Below, piece by piece: positions 1 to 9,487 of a stretch of 64,000 bases of DNA; position 1 is the first letter of the stretch, and each line of letters opens with the position of its first letter. The notes under the pieces are model-generated. The model had not been told where the DNA came from. It made no database searches and saw only the letters and a program-made list of their open reading frames with translations. The stretch is from Celeribacter baekdonensis (lineage in GTDB: Bacteria; Pseudomonadota; Alphaproteobacteria; Rhodobacterales; Rhodobacteraceae), in contig NZ_CP028475.1 of the NCBI RefSeq assembly GCF_003047105.1, positions 124,001 through 188,000 on the forward strand, written 5' to 3'. The position numbers and the translations under genes were made by a program.

Positions 1-1
1 G

Positions 2-247
2 AATATTATGCCCGGGACCATTGCGCAAATCCGCAGGGGCGAGGGGGCGGGCGTTATGGTGTCGCTCGCAACGCCTGCGGGCGTGGTTTTGGCGCGGGTG
101 ACCAAACGCTCCACCGCGGCTCTTGACCTAAAACAAGGTATGCCTTGTCACGCTGTGATCAAATCGGTCTCGATTGCACGTCAAACAGTGGCGCGTGGAG
201 GGGCGCAGTTTGGTTTTGGTGAGGGCAGGGACGAAAAAACGCAGTAA
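2..247 (+). CDS. modC: Molybdate ABC transporter ATPase, C-terminal TOBE end (partial)
   Basis: The open frame runs in from the left edge, so only about the last 81 residues are present. They read as a TOBE/MOP-type molybdate-binding domain: the start NIMPGTIAQI and the later stretch KSVSIARQTVA match the layout of the C-terminal regulatory domain of ModC. In that family the domain follows the ABC ATPase and binds oxyanion at the dimer interface on the cytoplasmic side. No ATPase motif is visible because that part lies outside the window. It could instead be a free-standing molybdopterin-binding (Mop) protein, but the read-through at the edge favours ModC. Confidence 0.7.
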   Translation, partial: NIMPGTIAQIRRGEGAGVMVSLATPAGVVLARVTKRSTAALDLKQGMPCHAVIKSVSIARQTVARGGAQFGFGEGRDEKTQ

Positions 248-376
248 TCCGTGACAGATGTCTCATTTTTTCCTACTCAAAGACCAAGCAGCGCTTGCAC
301 ATGCTATATGATTTGCTACATATGCAAAAAATTGAATATTATGTGATGACACTCACAGAACCGAAATGAGGACCTT

Positions 377-1363
377 ATGCGCCGCACTCTAATGCTCATC
401 TTACCGCTGATGTCCGGAAGTTTTCTGGCCATTGCCCCCGCCTTTGGCGAGACTTTGACTGTGACCCCACAGGCGGTCATTGAATGGAAACCGGTTTATG
501 CCGAGGTTGAAACCCGCGACCGTGTGCCCGCGCGTGCCCGGATCGGCGGAACGATTTCGGCCCTCGACGTGACCGAAGGTGATATGGTTGAGGCCGGTCA
601 ACGGGTTGCCATCATCGAAGACACCAAACTGTTGTTCCAAATCGAAGGCATCGACGCCCAGCTCGACGCTTATGGGTCGCAATTGGATCAGGCGCAGGCC
701 GATCTGGATCGTGGACAGTCGCTTTCGGAGCGCGGCGTGATTTCCAACCAAAGCCTGCAAGCTCTGCAAACCAACGTGAATGTGCTCGAAGGTCAGATCA
801 CCAGCCTGAGATCCGAACGCCAAGTTGTGGCGCGTCAGATTGAAGAGGGCGAAGTGCTTGCCCCCGAGGCCGGCTTGGTGCTGTCCGTGCCCGTGTCCAA
901 AGGCGGCGTTGTGTTTGCCGGTGAAGAGGTCGCGACCATCGGCGCAGGCGGTGCGTTCTTGCGTCTTGGTGTCTCTGAACGCTACGCCGATACGCTCAAA
1001 CAGGGCGACACCATCGAAATCACCGAAGCGGGCGGGGCCACATCTGGCACGCTCGCCAAAATCTATCCGCTGATTGAGGGCGGTCGGGTGCAAGCCGATG
1101 TCGAGGTCGAAGGCTTAGAGACCACTTTCGTCGGACGCCGGGTTCAAGTGCGCTTGCCTGTGGGCAGCCATGAGGGGCTTTTGGTCCCCGCAACTGCTCT
1201 GACACAATCCGGCGGGCTTGATTTTGTCACCGTTGATCTTACGAGCGGCCCATCCGAGCGCGTGGTGGTTCCGGGCAATCGGATTGAAACAGAGGGTGTC
1301 GTTTGGGTCGAAATTCTAAGCGGCTTGACCGCTGGCGATGTGGTGGTGACGTCTCATGAGTAA
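377..1363 (+). CDS. RND efflux periplasmic adaptor (HlyD/MFP family)
   Basis: A 328-residue periplasmic adaptor of a tripartite RND pump. It starts with a signal peptide (basic MRR, hydrophobic core, AFG-E cleavage region near residue 25). A biotinyl-lipoyl-like half follows (ARIGGTISALDVTEGDMVEAG), then a coiled-coil hairpin (about residues 85-155), the second lipoyl half (VLAPEAGLVLS) and a beta-barrel. Its stop overlaps the start of the inner-membrane pump gene by 8 bases (ATGAGTAA), so the two are translationally coupled. No TolC-type outer membrane gene is adjacent. The substrate cannot be told from the sequence. Confidence 0.9.
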   Translation: MRRTLMLILPLMSGSFLAIAPAFGETLTVTPQAVIEWKPVYAEVETRDRVPARARIGGTISALDVTEGDMVEAGQRVAIIEDTKLLFQIEGIDAQLDAYGSQLDQAQADLDRGQSLSERGVISNQSLQALQTNVNVLEGQITSLRSERQVVARQIEEGEVLAPEAGLVLSVPVSKGGVVFAGEEVATIGAGGAFLRLGVSERYADTLKQGDTIEITEAGGATSGTLAKIYPLIEGGRVQADVEVEGLETTFVGRRVQVRLPVGSHEGLLVPATALTQSGGLDFVTVDLTSGPSERVVVPGNRIETEGVVWVEILSGLTAGDVVVTSHE

Positions 1364-4300
1364 CTCTCCTCACGGTGTCTCGGGCGCGCTCGGCCTCGCC
1401 GGGCGTTTGACCCGCACTTTCATCCTCTCCCCGCTCACCCCCTTGTTTCTCTTGGCCTCTTTGGCTGTGGGCATGATCGCGCTTGTGTCTTTGCCACGCG
1501 AAGAAGAGCCGCAGATTTCCGTGCCCATGGTCGACATTCATGTCGACACCTCCGGGCTTAAGGCGCAAGACGCGCTCAAACTCGTGACCGAGCCGTTGGA
1601 AACCATCGTCAAAGGCATTGATCAGGTTGAACATGTCTACTCCGACAGCCGCGATGATCACGTCATGGTCTCCGCACGCTTCATGGTCGGTGTGCCTTCC
1701 GACACCGCCATTCTGCGGGTGCGCGATAAAATCATGGCCAATCTTGACCGCATCCCGGTCGGTATTCCGGAGCCCTTGGTCGTCGGCCGGGGCATCAATG
1801 ATGTGGCGATTGTCGCGCTGACCTTTAGCCCTGCTGAGGGCTTTGAGGCCATGATGCCCTCCGATCTCACCCGGATCGTCAAAGAGGTCGAAGTGCGCCT
1901 CGCCCGGATTGAAAACGTTGGCCTAACCTATGTAATTGGCGGCACGGAAGAGGCGCTGCGGGTTGCCCCGTCGCCCGAAAAACTGGCTCTTTACGGCATC
2001 ACCTTGCAACAGCTTGCGGGCAAAGTGCAGGGCGCAAACTCCTCCTCACCTGCGGGCCTGTTGCGCGATGGTGGCGATCAAATCGGCCTGATCATCGGTA
2101 AAACCCTGACCACGCCGGAAGAAATCGGCAACCTCGAACTCACGGCCCGCGATGGCCGCACGGTTTACGTTCGTGATGTGGCCGAGGTTGGCTTTGTCTC
2201 CGATCTCGACGAAAAGCATGTGGCGACCCTGACGCGTGCCGGGGCCGATACCGGTCTCGAAGGCGCACATTCCGCGATTGACATGACCGCAGAGATCATC
2301 CGCCGTCCTGCCGTGACCTTGGCCATTGCCAAGCGTGCGGGAGCCAATGCGGTGACCGTGGCCGAAGAAGTCTTGACCCGTGTGTCCGAGATGGAAGGCA
2401 GCATCATTCCCGACAGTGTCAGCATCGAAGTGACCCGTGATTATGGCGAAACGGCCAATGAAAAAGCCAATGAATTGCTGTTCCACTTGGGCCTTGCGAC
2501 TGTCTCCATCGTCATTTTGGTGTTGATCGCGATTGGCTGGCGCGAGGCCATTGTGGTCGCCATCGTGATCCCGGTCACCATCCTTTTGACCCTCTTCGCG
2601 GCCTATATCATGGGCTATACGCTCAACCGTGTGTCCCTGTTTGCGCTGATTTTTTCGATCGGGATCTTGGTCGATGACGCCATCGTGGTGATCGAAAACA
2701 TTGCCCGCCATTGGGGCATGAAAAAGCCCGGACAAAACCGGTTTGGTGCGGCAATTGCCGCCGTGGCCGAGGTCGGAAATCCAACCATCGTGGCCACGCT
2801 GACCGTGGTTGTGGCGCTGTTGCCGATGCTCTTTGTGTCTGGGCTGATGGGGCCGTATATGTCCCCGATCCCGGCCAATGCGTCGGCTGCGATGATCTTT
2901 TCCTTCTTCGTGGCAGTGATGATCACGCCGTGGCTGATGCTGAAGATTGCGGGGCGCGCGGAACTTCATCACGATGAAGAAGGCGCGTTTCCAGGCGGTA
3001 AATTGGGCAAGTTTTATGCCTCCATTGCACGGCCCATCTTGGCGTCGAAAAAAGTCGCATGGCTGTTTTTGATTGCGGTGATTGTGCTGTCTTTCGGCTC
3101 GCTCGGCGCGCTTTACACCAAAGACGTCACGGTTAAATTGCTGCCCTTTGACAACAAATCTGAACTTGCGGTTATGGTCGATTTGCCAGAAGGGGCGTCC
3201 GTTGAGGCCACGGATGCGATTGTTCAACAGGCCGCGCGTCTGGCCATGACCCTGCCCGAAGTGATGTCGGTTCAGACCCATGCGGGCACCTCGGCCCCCT
3301 TTAACTTCAACGGTCTCGTGCGGCATTATTATTTGCGCGAAAACCCGGAGATGGGTGAGGTGCAACTCAAACTTTTGCCGAAAACCGAACGCGACCGGAC
3401 TTCGCATGACATCGCGCTCGAACTGCGGGAAAAAATCCTTGAGGGCATCACAGTGCCGCCGGGAACCGCGATGAAAGTGGTCGAACCTCCTCCGGGTCCG
3501 CCGGTGATCTCGACGCTTCTGGCCGAAATCTATGGCCCCGATGGCGAAACCCGGCGTGCGGTTGCAGGCAAGGTACGCGATGCCTTTGAAGACGTCGATT
3601 TCATCGTCGATACCGATGATAATTTCGGGGTTCAGGCCCGTCGTATTCGGGCTGAAATGCAGCCCTCTGATCTAAATTTCTATCAAGTCAATGAAACCGA
3701 CGCCGCCCAGACGCTTCAGCTTTTGAACAGCTATACGACGGTGGGTTATTCCCATCGTGGCGAAGGCCGCCGCCCGATCCCGATTGTGATCGGTCGAGAT
3801 CGTTCGGATCGGGTTTTGGATGCCGAAACACTGTCCACCCCGGTGCCTGCCAACGCGTTGCCCGGTGGGCGCGGCGTGGTGGAGCTGGGCGATGTGGTGA
3901 AAATCACGGAAGAACAAACCTCCTTCCCGATTTTCCGCCACAATGGCTACGATGTGGCGATGGTTCAGGCCGAACTTGCCGGTGAATATGAAGCGCCGCT
4001 TTATGGCATGATGGCTGTTGCGGATAAGTTGGATGCGATGGACTGGCCGGAAGGGATGCAGCCTGAGATTTCACTGCATGGTCAGCCCTCGACGACCGAG
4101 CATCCGACCTTGTTGTGGGATGGCGAGTGGGAAGTGACTTGGATCACCTTCCGCGATATGGGGGCGGCCTTTGGTGTGGCGCTTCTTGGGATCTACATCC
4201 TCGTCGTGGCTCAGTTTGGATCGTTCCGCTTGCCCTTGGTGATCCTGACGCCGGTGCCATTGACCTTTCTTGGGATCATGATCGGGCACTGGATGTTCGG

Positions 4301-4619
4301 CGCGCCGTTTTCGGCCACCTCGATGATTGGTTTCATCGCGTTGGCGGGGATCATTGTGCGGAACTCGATCCTGCTGGTCGATTTCATTCGCAACGCCGAT
4401 GATCAAGGCAATGTGACGCTTGATATTCTTATCGAAGCAGGGGCCACGCGGTTCAAACCGATCCTTTTGACCGCAATTGCCGCGATGATTGGGGCTGCGG
4501 TGATCTTGGCGGACCCGATTTTCCAAGGTCTTGCGATCTCGCTTTTGTTTGGGCTGTTGTCGTCGACGGCTTTGACTGTGTTGGTGATCCCGGCCATCTA
4601 CCGCATTTTTAAAATGTGA
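1356..4619 (+). CDS. RND efflux transporter, inner-membrane permease (AcrB/AcrF-like)
   Basis: A 1087-residue proton-driven efflux permease of the usual RND length. The N-terminal helix ends in the typical LPREEEPQISVP segment. Large periplasmic porter loops separate two sets of six membrane helices. The conserved TM4 region reads SIGILVDDAIVVIENIARH, whose paired Asp residues form the proton relay in this family, and the second half carries GIIVRNSILLVDF. It overlaps the adaptor gene by 8 bases and presumably assembles with it and a distant TolC-like channel. A strong hairpin lies about 45 bases after the stop. Confidence 0.93.
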   Translation: MSNSPHGVSGALGLAGRLTRTFILSPLTPLFLLASLAVGMIALVSLPREEEPQISVPMVDIHVDTSGLKAQDALKLVTEPLETIVKGIDQVEHVYSDSRDDHVMVSARFMVGVPSDTAILRVRDKIMANLDRIPVGIPEPLVVGRGINDVAIVALTFSPAEGFEAMMPSDLTRIVKEVEVRLARIENVGLTYVIGGTEEALRVAPSPEKLALYGITLQQLAGKVQGANSSSPAGLLRDGGDQIGLIIGKTLTTPEEIGNLELTARDGRTVYVRDVAEVGFVSDLDEKHVATLTRAGADTGLEGAHSAIDMTAEIIRRPAVTLAIAKRAGANAVTVAEEVLTRVSEMEGSIIPDSVSIEVTRDYGETANEKANELLFHLGLATVSIVILVLIAIGWREAIVVAIVIPVTILLTLFAAYIMGYTLNRVSLFALIFSIGILVDDAIVVIENIARHWGMKKPGQNRFGAAIAAVAEVGNPTIVATLTVVVALLPMLFVSGLMGPYMSPIPANASAAMIFSFFVAVMITPWLMLKIAGRAELHHDEEGAFPGGKLGKFYASIARPILASKKVAWLFLIAVIVLSFGSLGALYTKDVTVKLLPFDNKSELAVMVDLPEGASVEATDAIVQQAARLAMTLPEVMSVQTHAGTSAPFNFNGLVRHYYLRENPEMGEVQLKLLPKTERDRTSHDIALELREKILEGITVPPGTAMKVVEPPPGPPVISTLLAEIYGPDGETRRAVAGKVRDAFEDVDFIVDTDDNFGVQARRIRAEMQPSDLNFYQVNETDAAQTLQLLNSYTTVGYSHRGEGRRPIPIVIGRDRSDRVLDAETLSTPVPANALPGGRGVVELGDVVKITEEQTSFPIFRHNGYDVAMVQAELAGEYEAPLYGMMAVADKLDAMDWPEGMQPEISLHGQPSTTEHPTLLWDGEWEVTWITFRDMGAAFGVALLGIYILVVAQFGSFRLPLVILTPVPLTFLGIMIGHWMFGAPFSATSMIGFIALAGIIVRNSILLVDFIRNADDQGNVTLDILIEAGATRFKPILLTAIAAMIGAAVILADPIFQGLAISLLFGLLSSTALTVLVIPAIYRIFKM

Positions 4620-4663
4620 TGGGACGGTAAGCGAGAGGGCCGGCCCTGTTCTGGGCAAGTGAA

Positions 4664-4702
4664 AACGAAAAGAGGGGGCACATGGTGTCCCCTCTTTTCG
4701 TT
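4664..4702. terminator. Strong hairpin terminator between the RND operon and the MCP gene
   Basis: A perfect 14-base-pair stem (AACGAAAAGAGGGG with its complement) closes an 11-base loop. The right arm ends in a TTT run on the plus strand and the left arm starts with an A-rich stretch, so it could end transcription in both directions. It lies between two convergent genes. Confidence 0.8.
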
Positions 4703-4777
4703 TCATCTGTCGCAAAGACGTCAGGCATATCAGCGTTTCAACGGGCACCCGTCGTCAGCGTGTTGTCGTCTAAAACT

Positions 4778-6859
4778 TTAGGCGCTGCGGGATAGGCTGG
4801 TGTCAAAGGGGGTGAGTGTGGTTGTCGCCTGCGTGTCTTCGGTCGAGAAGAAGCGGACGTCTCGTTCCATTGCCGCAATGTTGCTTTGCAAGCTGACTGT
4901 GGCCGCGTTTGTTTCTTCTGACATGGCGGCGTTTTGTTGGGTGGTTTGGTCGAGCTGATTGATCGCCGAACTCAATTCGCCAAGGCCAGTGGCCTGTTCC
5001 GTCGTGGAGGTGGCGACCTGTTCAATCCCGTAATTGATTTTTTCGACAGCTTCACGGATACGGCCAAGCGCGGCCCCAGCTTCGCGCACCAAATCAACGC
5101 CATTTGTGACCTGACGGTTCGAGGTGTCGATCAGCGTGGCGATTTCGCGCGCGGCGTCAGAGGAACGTTGCGCCAATGCGCGGACTTCAGAGGCCACCAC
5201 TGCAAAGCCACGCCCGGCATCCCCGGCGCGGGCAGCCTCAACCCCCGCGTTGAGGGCCAAAAGGTTGGTTTGAAAGGCGATGTCGTCGATGACGGAGGTG
5301 ATGGAGGCGACTTGTTTCGAGGAAGATTCGATCTCGTCCATCGCGTTCACGGCTCGGTCAACCACCTCACCCGCTTGGACCGTGTAGCCCTGTGCTTCTT
5401 TGGATTGATTTTGAACTGTACCTGCGGTGGTCGCGACGCCTGAAACAGAGGCCACCAATTCATCAAGGGCCGATGCGCTTTCTTCGAGGGTTGCCGCCTG
5501 AGCTTCGGTGCGCCGAGCCAAATCATCGGTGGCATGGCTGATGGCATCAGCCTCTGCCTTGATGATTTGGGTGCCGTCGACCACGCTCCCCATGGTTCGA
5601 TTGAGTTTCGCGAGGGCGGTGTTGAAGTTCTTTCGGATGTCATCGAATTCGCCCAAATCGGTGTCAAGTTGCACCGACAAGTTGCCATGCGCCAAGGCAT
5701 CAAGCCCCGCCATGAGCGTTTCAGCCGTGCGGCGATAGACGGTTGTGTCGACGGCAAATTTGACGATTTTTACAACTTGTCCTGCTGCGTTACAGATCGG
5801 GTTGTAGCTGGCTTTAATGGTGACGCGCTTGCCGTTCTTGCCGATACGCTCATATTCGTCACTGAGCGCTTCGCCCGATCTCAAACGCGCCCAGAATTGG
5901 GTGTAGTCAGAAGATCCTGCGTAGGTCGGGTCGACGAAAATCTTGTGATGCTTGCCAATGATTTCGGATTCGTCATAGCCAATGACGTGACAAAAGGTGT
6001 CATTGGCGCGGCGGATCGTTCCATCCGGATTGAATTCGATCACACCCTGCACCTTTTGGATGGCGTCGATTTGACCCCGTGCATCCGCTTCCATGTTTTT
6101 GGCGGTTGTGATGTCAAAGGCGTATTTGACCACCTTAAAGGGCCGACCTTCAGGGTCGATCAGGGTTTCATAGGTGCTTTCAAGCCAGACTGTCGACCCG
6201 TCTTTCGCAATGCGTTTCACCGGCCCTTTTTCGGAGGCACCTTGTCCGAGGCGGGTCCAGAAATCACGATAGGCTTGGGTGTTGACCTCATCCTTTGGCA
6301 TGAAAATGCTATGATGCTTGCCTTTCAAGTCCTCCATAGAATAACCGGTCGCGGCAAGAAAATGATCATTCGCGATGAGGATATTGCCCTTAAGGTCGAA
6401 TTCGATGACCGCCATGGAGCGTTTGATCGCGTCCTCTTTGGAGCGGTTGTCGCGGCGACGCAGGTGCATTTCAGAGATTTCGCGGGCAATGATCGAAATA
6501 TACGCCACGGCCCCCTGATCATCCTTGATCGGCACATAGGTGGTGTCGAGCCAAACCTCTTCGCCCGCGGCATTGAGGCGCGGCATGATCTGATTATGTG
6601 TCTCGCCTGTGGCGAGCTTGGCCCAAAGTGCGGCACATTCCGTGTGATCTTTGCTGCGGACAAGGGCCTTATAAGGGGTTCCAACAATCGCCGCCTCATC
6701 AAAGCCCATACGATGACAGAACTGCGCGTTGGCGGAGAGGATGGACCCGTCTGGCGTACAGGTGAGCATGAAATGGGTCTTGTCGACAGCGGCCAGAAGG
6801 GCCACGTCGGTCGGACGCGATGGCGCCGTAGATTTTACACGTCTAAATTTACTGAACAT
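4778..6859 (-). CDS. Soluble methyl-accepting chemotaxis protein with three PAS domains
   Basis: A 693-residue cytoplasmic chemoreceptor. Three tandem PAS domains cover roughly residues 20-130, 145-255 and 265-380, each with the pattern of a PAS core followed by a PAC-like W-L-x-S/T strand. A linker (about 380-430) leads to the MCP signalling hairpin. The hairpin tip segment includes AFQTNLLALNAGVEAARAG and FAVVASEVRALAQRSS, the CheA/CheW-contacting core. No transmembrane segment is present, so it senses an intracellular or diffusible cue. PAS domains of this BdlA/Aer2-like layout often bind heme or flavin, but no cofactor residue is diagnostic here. It stands alone, with no che genes nearby. 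Confidence 0.9.
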   Translation of the reverse strand: MFSKFRRVKSTAPSRPTDVALLAAVDKTHFMLTCTPDGSILSANAQFCHRMGFDEAAIVGTPYKALVRSKDHTECAALWAKLATGETHNQIMPRLNAAGEEVWLDTTYVPIKDDQGAVAYISIIAREISEMHLRRRDNRSKEDAIKRSMAVIEFDLKGNILIANDHFLAATGYSMEDLKGKHHSIFMPKDEVNTQAYRDFWTRLGQGASEKGPVKRIAKDGSTVWLESTYETLIDPEGRPFKVVKYAFDITTAKNMEADARGQIDAIQKVQGVIEFNPDGTIRRANDTFCHVIGYDESEIIGKHHKIFVDPTYAGSSDYTQFWARLRSGEALSDEYERIGKNGKRVTIKASYNPICNAAGQVVKIVKFAVDTTVYRRTAETLMAGLDALAHGNLSVQLDTDLGEFDDIRKNFNTALAKLNRTMGSVVDGTQIIKAEADAISHATDDLARRTEAQAATLEESASALDELVASVSGVATTAGTVQNQSKEAQGYTVQAGEVVDRAVNAMDEIESSSKQVASITSVIDDIAFQTNLLALNAGVEAARAGDAGRGFAVVASEVRALAQRSSDAAREIATLIDTSNRQVTNGVDLVREAGAALGRIREAVEKINYGIEQVATSTTEQATGLGELSSAINQLDQTTQQNAAMSEETNAATVSLQSNIAAMERDVRFFSTEDTQATTTLTPFDTSLSRSA

Positions 6860-6955
6860 TTGAACCCTATGTCGTCACCATATGGCGAGAGTTCGCCACG
6901 ATCTGACATCAGAGTATCGGCAATCCCTTAAGGAGGAGTTTAAGGGGCCATAAAC

Positions 6956-6982
6956 AAAAAGGGAGCCGCGAGGGCTCCCTTT
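6956..6982 (-). terminator. Rho-independent terminator of icd
   Basis: Inverted repeat GGGAGCC / GGCTCCC around a short GCGAG-type loop, flanked by an A run on one side and a short T run on the other. It lies 25-50 bases past the icd stop on the minus strand. Confidence 0.75.
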
Positions 6983-7007
6983 CTGATTTTGAAAACAGAC
7001 AGTTAGA

Positions 7008-9197
7008 TTAGCCGATGATGGCGTTCAGCGTGGCCGAGGGGCGCATCACAGAGGCGACTTTGGCCGGATCTGCGTGGTAATAGCCGCCCAAATCGGCCGG
7101 CTCGCCTTCGGAGATTTTCAACTCGTCCAAGATGATCTCTTCTTTCTCGGCCAGCTCTTTTGCAATCGGGGCAAAATGCGCAGCGAGATCGGCATCGGTG
7201 GATTGAGCCGCCAGAGCTTCGGCCCAGTAACGGGCGAACCAGTAATGCGAGGACCGGTTGTCGTTTTCACCGACTTTGCGCTCCGGCGACTTGCCGTTCA
7301 ACAACAGCTTTTGGGTCGCATCTTCGACAGCTGCGGCCAGAACGGCGGCTTTGGCTTTGCCACGCGACGCGGCCAAGAAGGCGTAGCTTTCACCCAAGGC
7401 ACAGAACTCGCCAAGGCTGTCCCAGCGCAGGTGGTTTTCCTCGATCACCTGCTGAACGTGTTTCGGCGCAGAGCCGCCAGCCCCGGTTTCAAACATGCCG
7501 CCACCGTTCATCAATTTGACGATGGAGAGCATTTTCGCCGAGGTGCCCAGTTCCAGGATCGGGAACAGATCGGTCAGATAATCGCGCAGCACGTTGCCGG
7601 TGATGGTGACCACGTCTTTGCCTTTGCGCATCTCGACAAAGGAGAACCGCGTGGCTTCGCGCGGGGCCATGATCGGGATGTCTTTGCCCGCCGCTTTCAG
7701 CGCCGGTTCGACATATTTGATCAGTTCCGCGTCATGTGCGCGGTTGGCATCTAACCAGAAGGCGCCGGTGCCAGTGGCGTCAAAGCGTTCGATGCCGAGT
7801 TGAATCCAATCGAGGATCGGCGCTTTTTTCGCAGTACACGACCGCCAGATGTCGCCCGCTTCCACCGCATGGGAATGCAGCACATCGCCAGTGTCCAAAA
7901 TGATCTCGACTTTGCCGTCGGCCTTCATTTCAAAGGTGGTCGGGTGAGAGCCGTATTCCTCGGCCTTTTGCGCCATCAAGCCGACGTTGGACACCGCACC
8001 ACAGGTGGTGACGTCCAGCGTGCCGGTCTCTTTGAAATACTCGACCGTCTCGTCATAGACGCAGGCGTAGGAGTTGTCAGGGATACAGCATTTGGTGTCG
8101 GCCGCTTTGCCATCCGGGCCCCAACCGATGCCACCGGCTTTGATCACGGCAGGCATGGAGGCGTCGATGATCACGTCAGAGGGGACATGCAGGTTGGTGA
8201 TGCCCTTGTCAGAATTCACCATGTAAAGCGGCGGACGGGCCTCAAGGGCGGCTTTGAGGTCGGCTTTCATCTCGGCATTGTCCGCGATGAGTTTGTCCAA
8301 TTCGCCGATGCCGTCGTTCGGGTTCCAATCCAGAGAGGCCCCATGTTTGGCGATGAAATCTTCGAGATAGACAGACACGAAGTGACCAAAGATGATCGGG
8401 TCAGAGACCTTCATCATCGTGGCTTTGAGGTGCACGGAGAACAAAACGCCCGGTTCCATGCTTTCCACTTCGGCTTTGATATAGGCACGCAGCGCCTTGG
8501 CGGAGAGGAAGGTCGCATCGACCACTTCGCCCTCGGCGTATTTCAGGCCGGATTTCAGCACGGTTTCGGTGCCGTCTTTGGCGGTGAACACGATCTTTGC
8601 GCCGCCGGCTTGGGCCGCCGTGATGGTCGCGGCTTTTTCATTGGCGAAAAAGTCGTTGCCCGGCATGGAGGCGACCGTGGTCTTGGACGCGGAGGTCCAT
8701 TTGCCCATACGGTGAGGATTGGCCTTGGCATATTCTTTCACGGCTTTGGCGGAGCGACGATCCGAATTGCCTTCGCGCAGAACCGGGTTCACGGCGGAGC
8801 CTTTGATTGTGTCGTATTTGGCGCGGATCGCCTTTTCGGCGTCGGTCTGCGGATCGGCCGGGTAGGATGGGATCGGGTAGCCTTGGCCCTGCAATTCTTT
8901 GATCGCGGCTTCGAGTTGCGGCACGGAGGCGGAAACGTTCGGCAATTTGATCACGTTGGCTTCGGGGGTTTTCACCAACTCGCCCAGTTCGGCCAAATCG
9001 TCAGACACTTTTTGATCGTCCGAAAGCAGCTCCGGGAAGAGCGCCAGAATACGCGCGGCGACCGAAATATCGCGGGTCTCGACATTGATCCCTGCGGCCT
9101 CGGAGAAAGAGGTGATGATCGGCAGGAGCGAACCACGCGCGAGTTCAGGGGCTTCGTCTACGATGGTGTAGATGATATCGGGGGTCTCTTGGGCCAT
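7008..9197 (-). CDS. icd: NADP-dependent isocitrate dehydrogenase, monomeric type
   Basis: A 729-residue monomeric IDH (about 80 kDa) that oxidatively decarboxylates isocitrate to 2-oxoglutarate in the TCA cycle, giving NADPH. Length and whole-chain character fit the monomeric family, not the 45-kDa dimeric one. Recognisable segments include [37 protein letters not shown] and [19 protein letters not shown]. An in-frame ATG lies 27 bases upstream, but the ATG at 9197 is preceded by GGAGG at 5-base spacing, so the product starts MAQETPDI. A terminator follows the gene. Confidence 0.96.
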   Translation of the reverse strand: MAQETPDIIYTIVDEAPELARGSLLPIITSFSEAAGINVETRDISVAARILALFPELLSDDQKVSDDLAELGELVKTPEANVIKLPNVSASVPQLEAAIKELQGQGYPIPSYPADPQTDAEKAIRAKYDTIKGSAVNPVLREGNSDRRSAKAVKEYAKANPHRMGKWTSASKTTVASMPGNDFFANEKAATITAAQAGGAKIVFTAKDGTETVLKSGLKYAEGEVVDATFLSAKALRAYIKAEVESMEPGVLFSVHLKATMMKVSDPIIFGHFVSVYLEDFIAKHGASLDWNPNDGIGELDKLIADNAEMKADLKAALEARPPLYMVNSDKGITNLHVPSDVIIDASMPAVIKAGGIGWGPDGKAADTKCCIPDNSYACVYDETVEYFKETGTLDVTTCGAVSNVGLMAQKAEEYGSHPTTFEMKADGKVEIILDTGDVLHSHAVEAGDIWRSCTAKKAPILDWIQLGIERFDATGTGAFWLDANRAHDAELIKYVEPALKAAGKDIPIMAPREATRFSFVEMRKGKDVVTITGNVLRDYLTDLFPILELGTSAKMLSIVKLMNGGGMFETGAGGSAPKHVQQVIEENHLRWDSLGEFCALGESYAFLAASRGKAKAAVLAAAVEDATQKLLLNGKSPERKVGENDNRSSHYWFARYWAEALAAQSTDADLAAHFAPIAKELAEKEEIILDELKISEGEPADLGGYYHADPAKVASVMRPSATLNAIIG

Positions 9198-9398
9198 GGG
9201 GTCCTCCACTAGTGGGTCTGCCACTTTAAGCGATGCTTTTCAGCGATTCTGCATCGGGGCATTTGCCCTTTTGCGCTTGGCCTTTCGGGTAGCGGAGTAT
9301 GGGTCTCAAGTCAATGTATCCCGAGGTATACAATGCAAATGCTGTGGCGAATTGAGGCGGGCGACGGCGCTTCATGATCCGGTTTACCAAAGGTGCAT

Positions 9399-9413
9399 GC
9401 TTAAAAATTAAGC
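9399..9413. promoter_or_regulatory. Perfect inverted repeat upstream of the Anbu cluster
   Basis: GCTTAA-AAA-TTAAGC is a perfect 6-3-6 inverted repeat, extendable with a 2-base bulge to GCAT/ATGC arms. It lies in the 290-base gap between the divergent icd and ATP-grasp genes, 75 bases before the latter. It could be an operator. No -35/-10 pair was clear enough to call in this gap. Confidence 0.35.
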
Positions 9414-9487
9414 TAATGCGCGTTTCATCACCGCAAAACGCGTGATTCCGATTGTGAAGCGCTTCGACGAACCTCTAAATTCTAAGC

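Noticed and set aside
2046..3407. Long minus-strand frame inside the RND permease gene
   Set aside because: Composition rich in His, Gln and Arg, no ribosome site, fully antisense to a conserved gene.
5534..6931. Plus-strand frame opposite the chemoreceptor gene
   Set aside because: Antisense to three PAS domains and the MCP hairpin; no signal of its own.
7800..9212. Long open frame opposite icd
   Set aside because: It is a shadow of the GC-rich icd gene; its translation is His/Gly/Arg rich with no family likeness, while icd is unmistakable.
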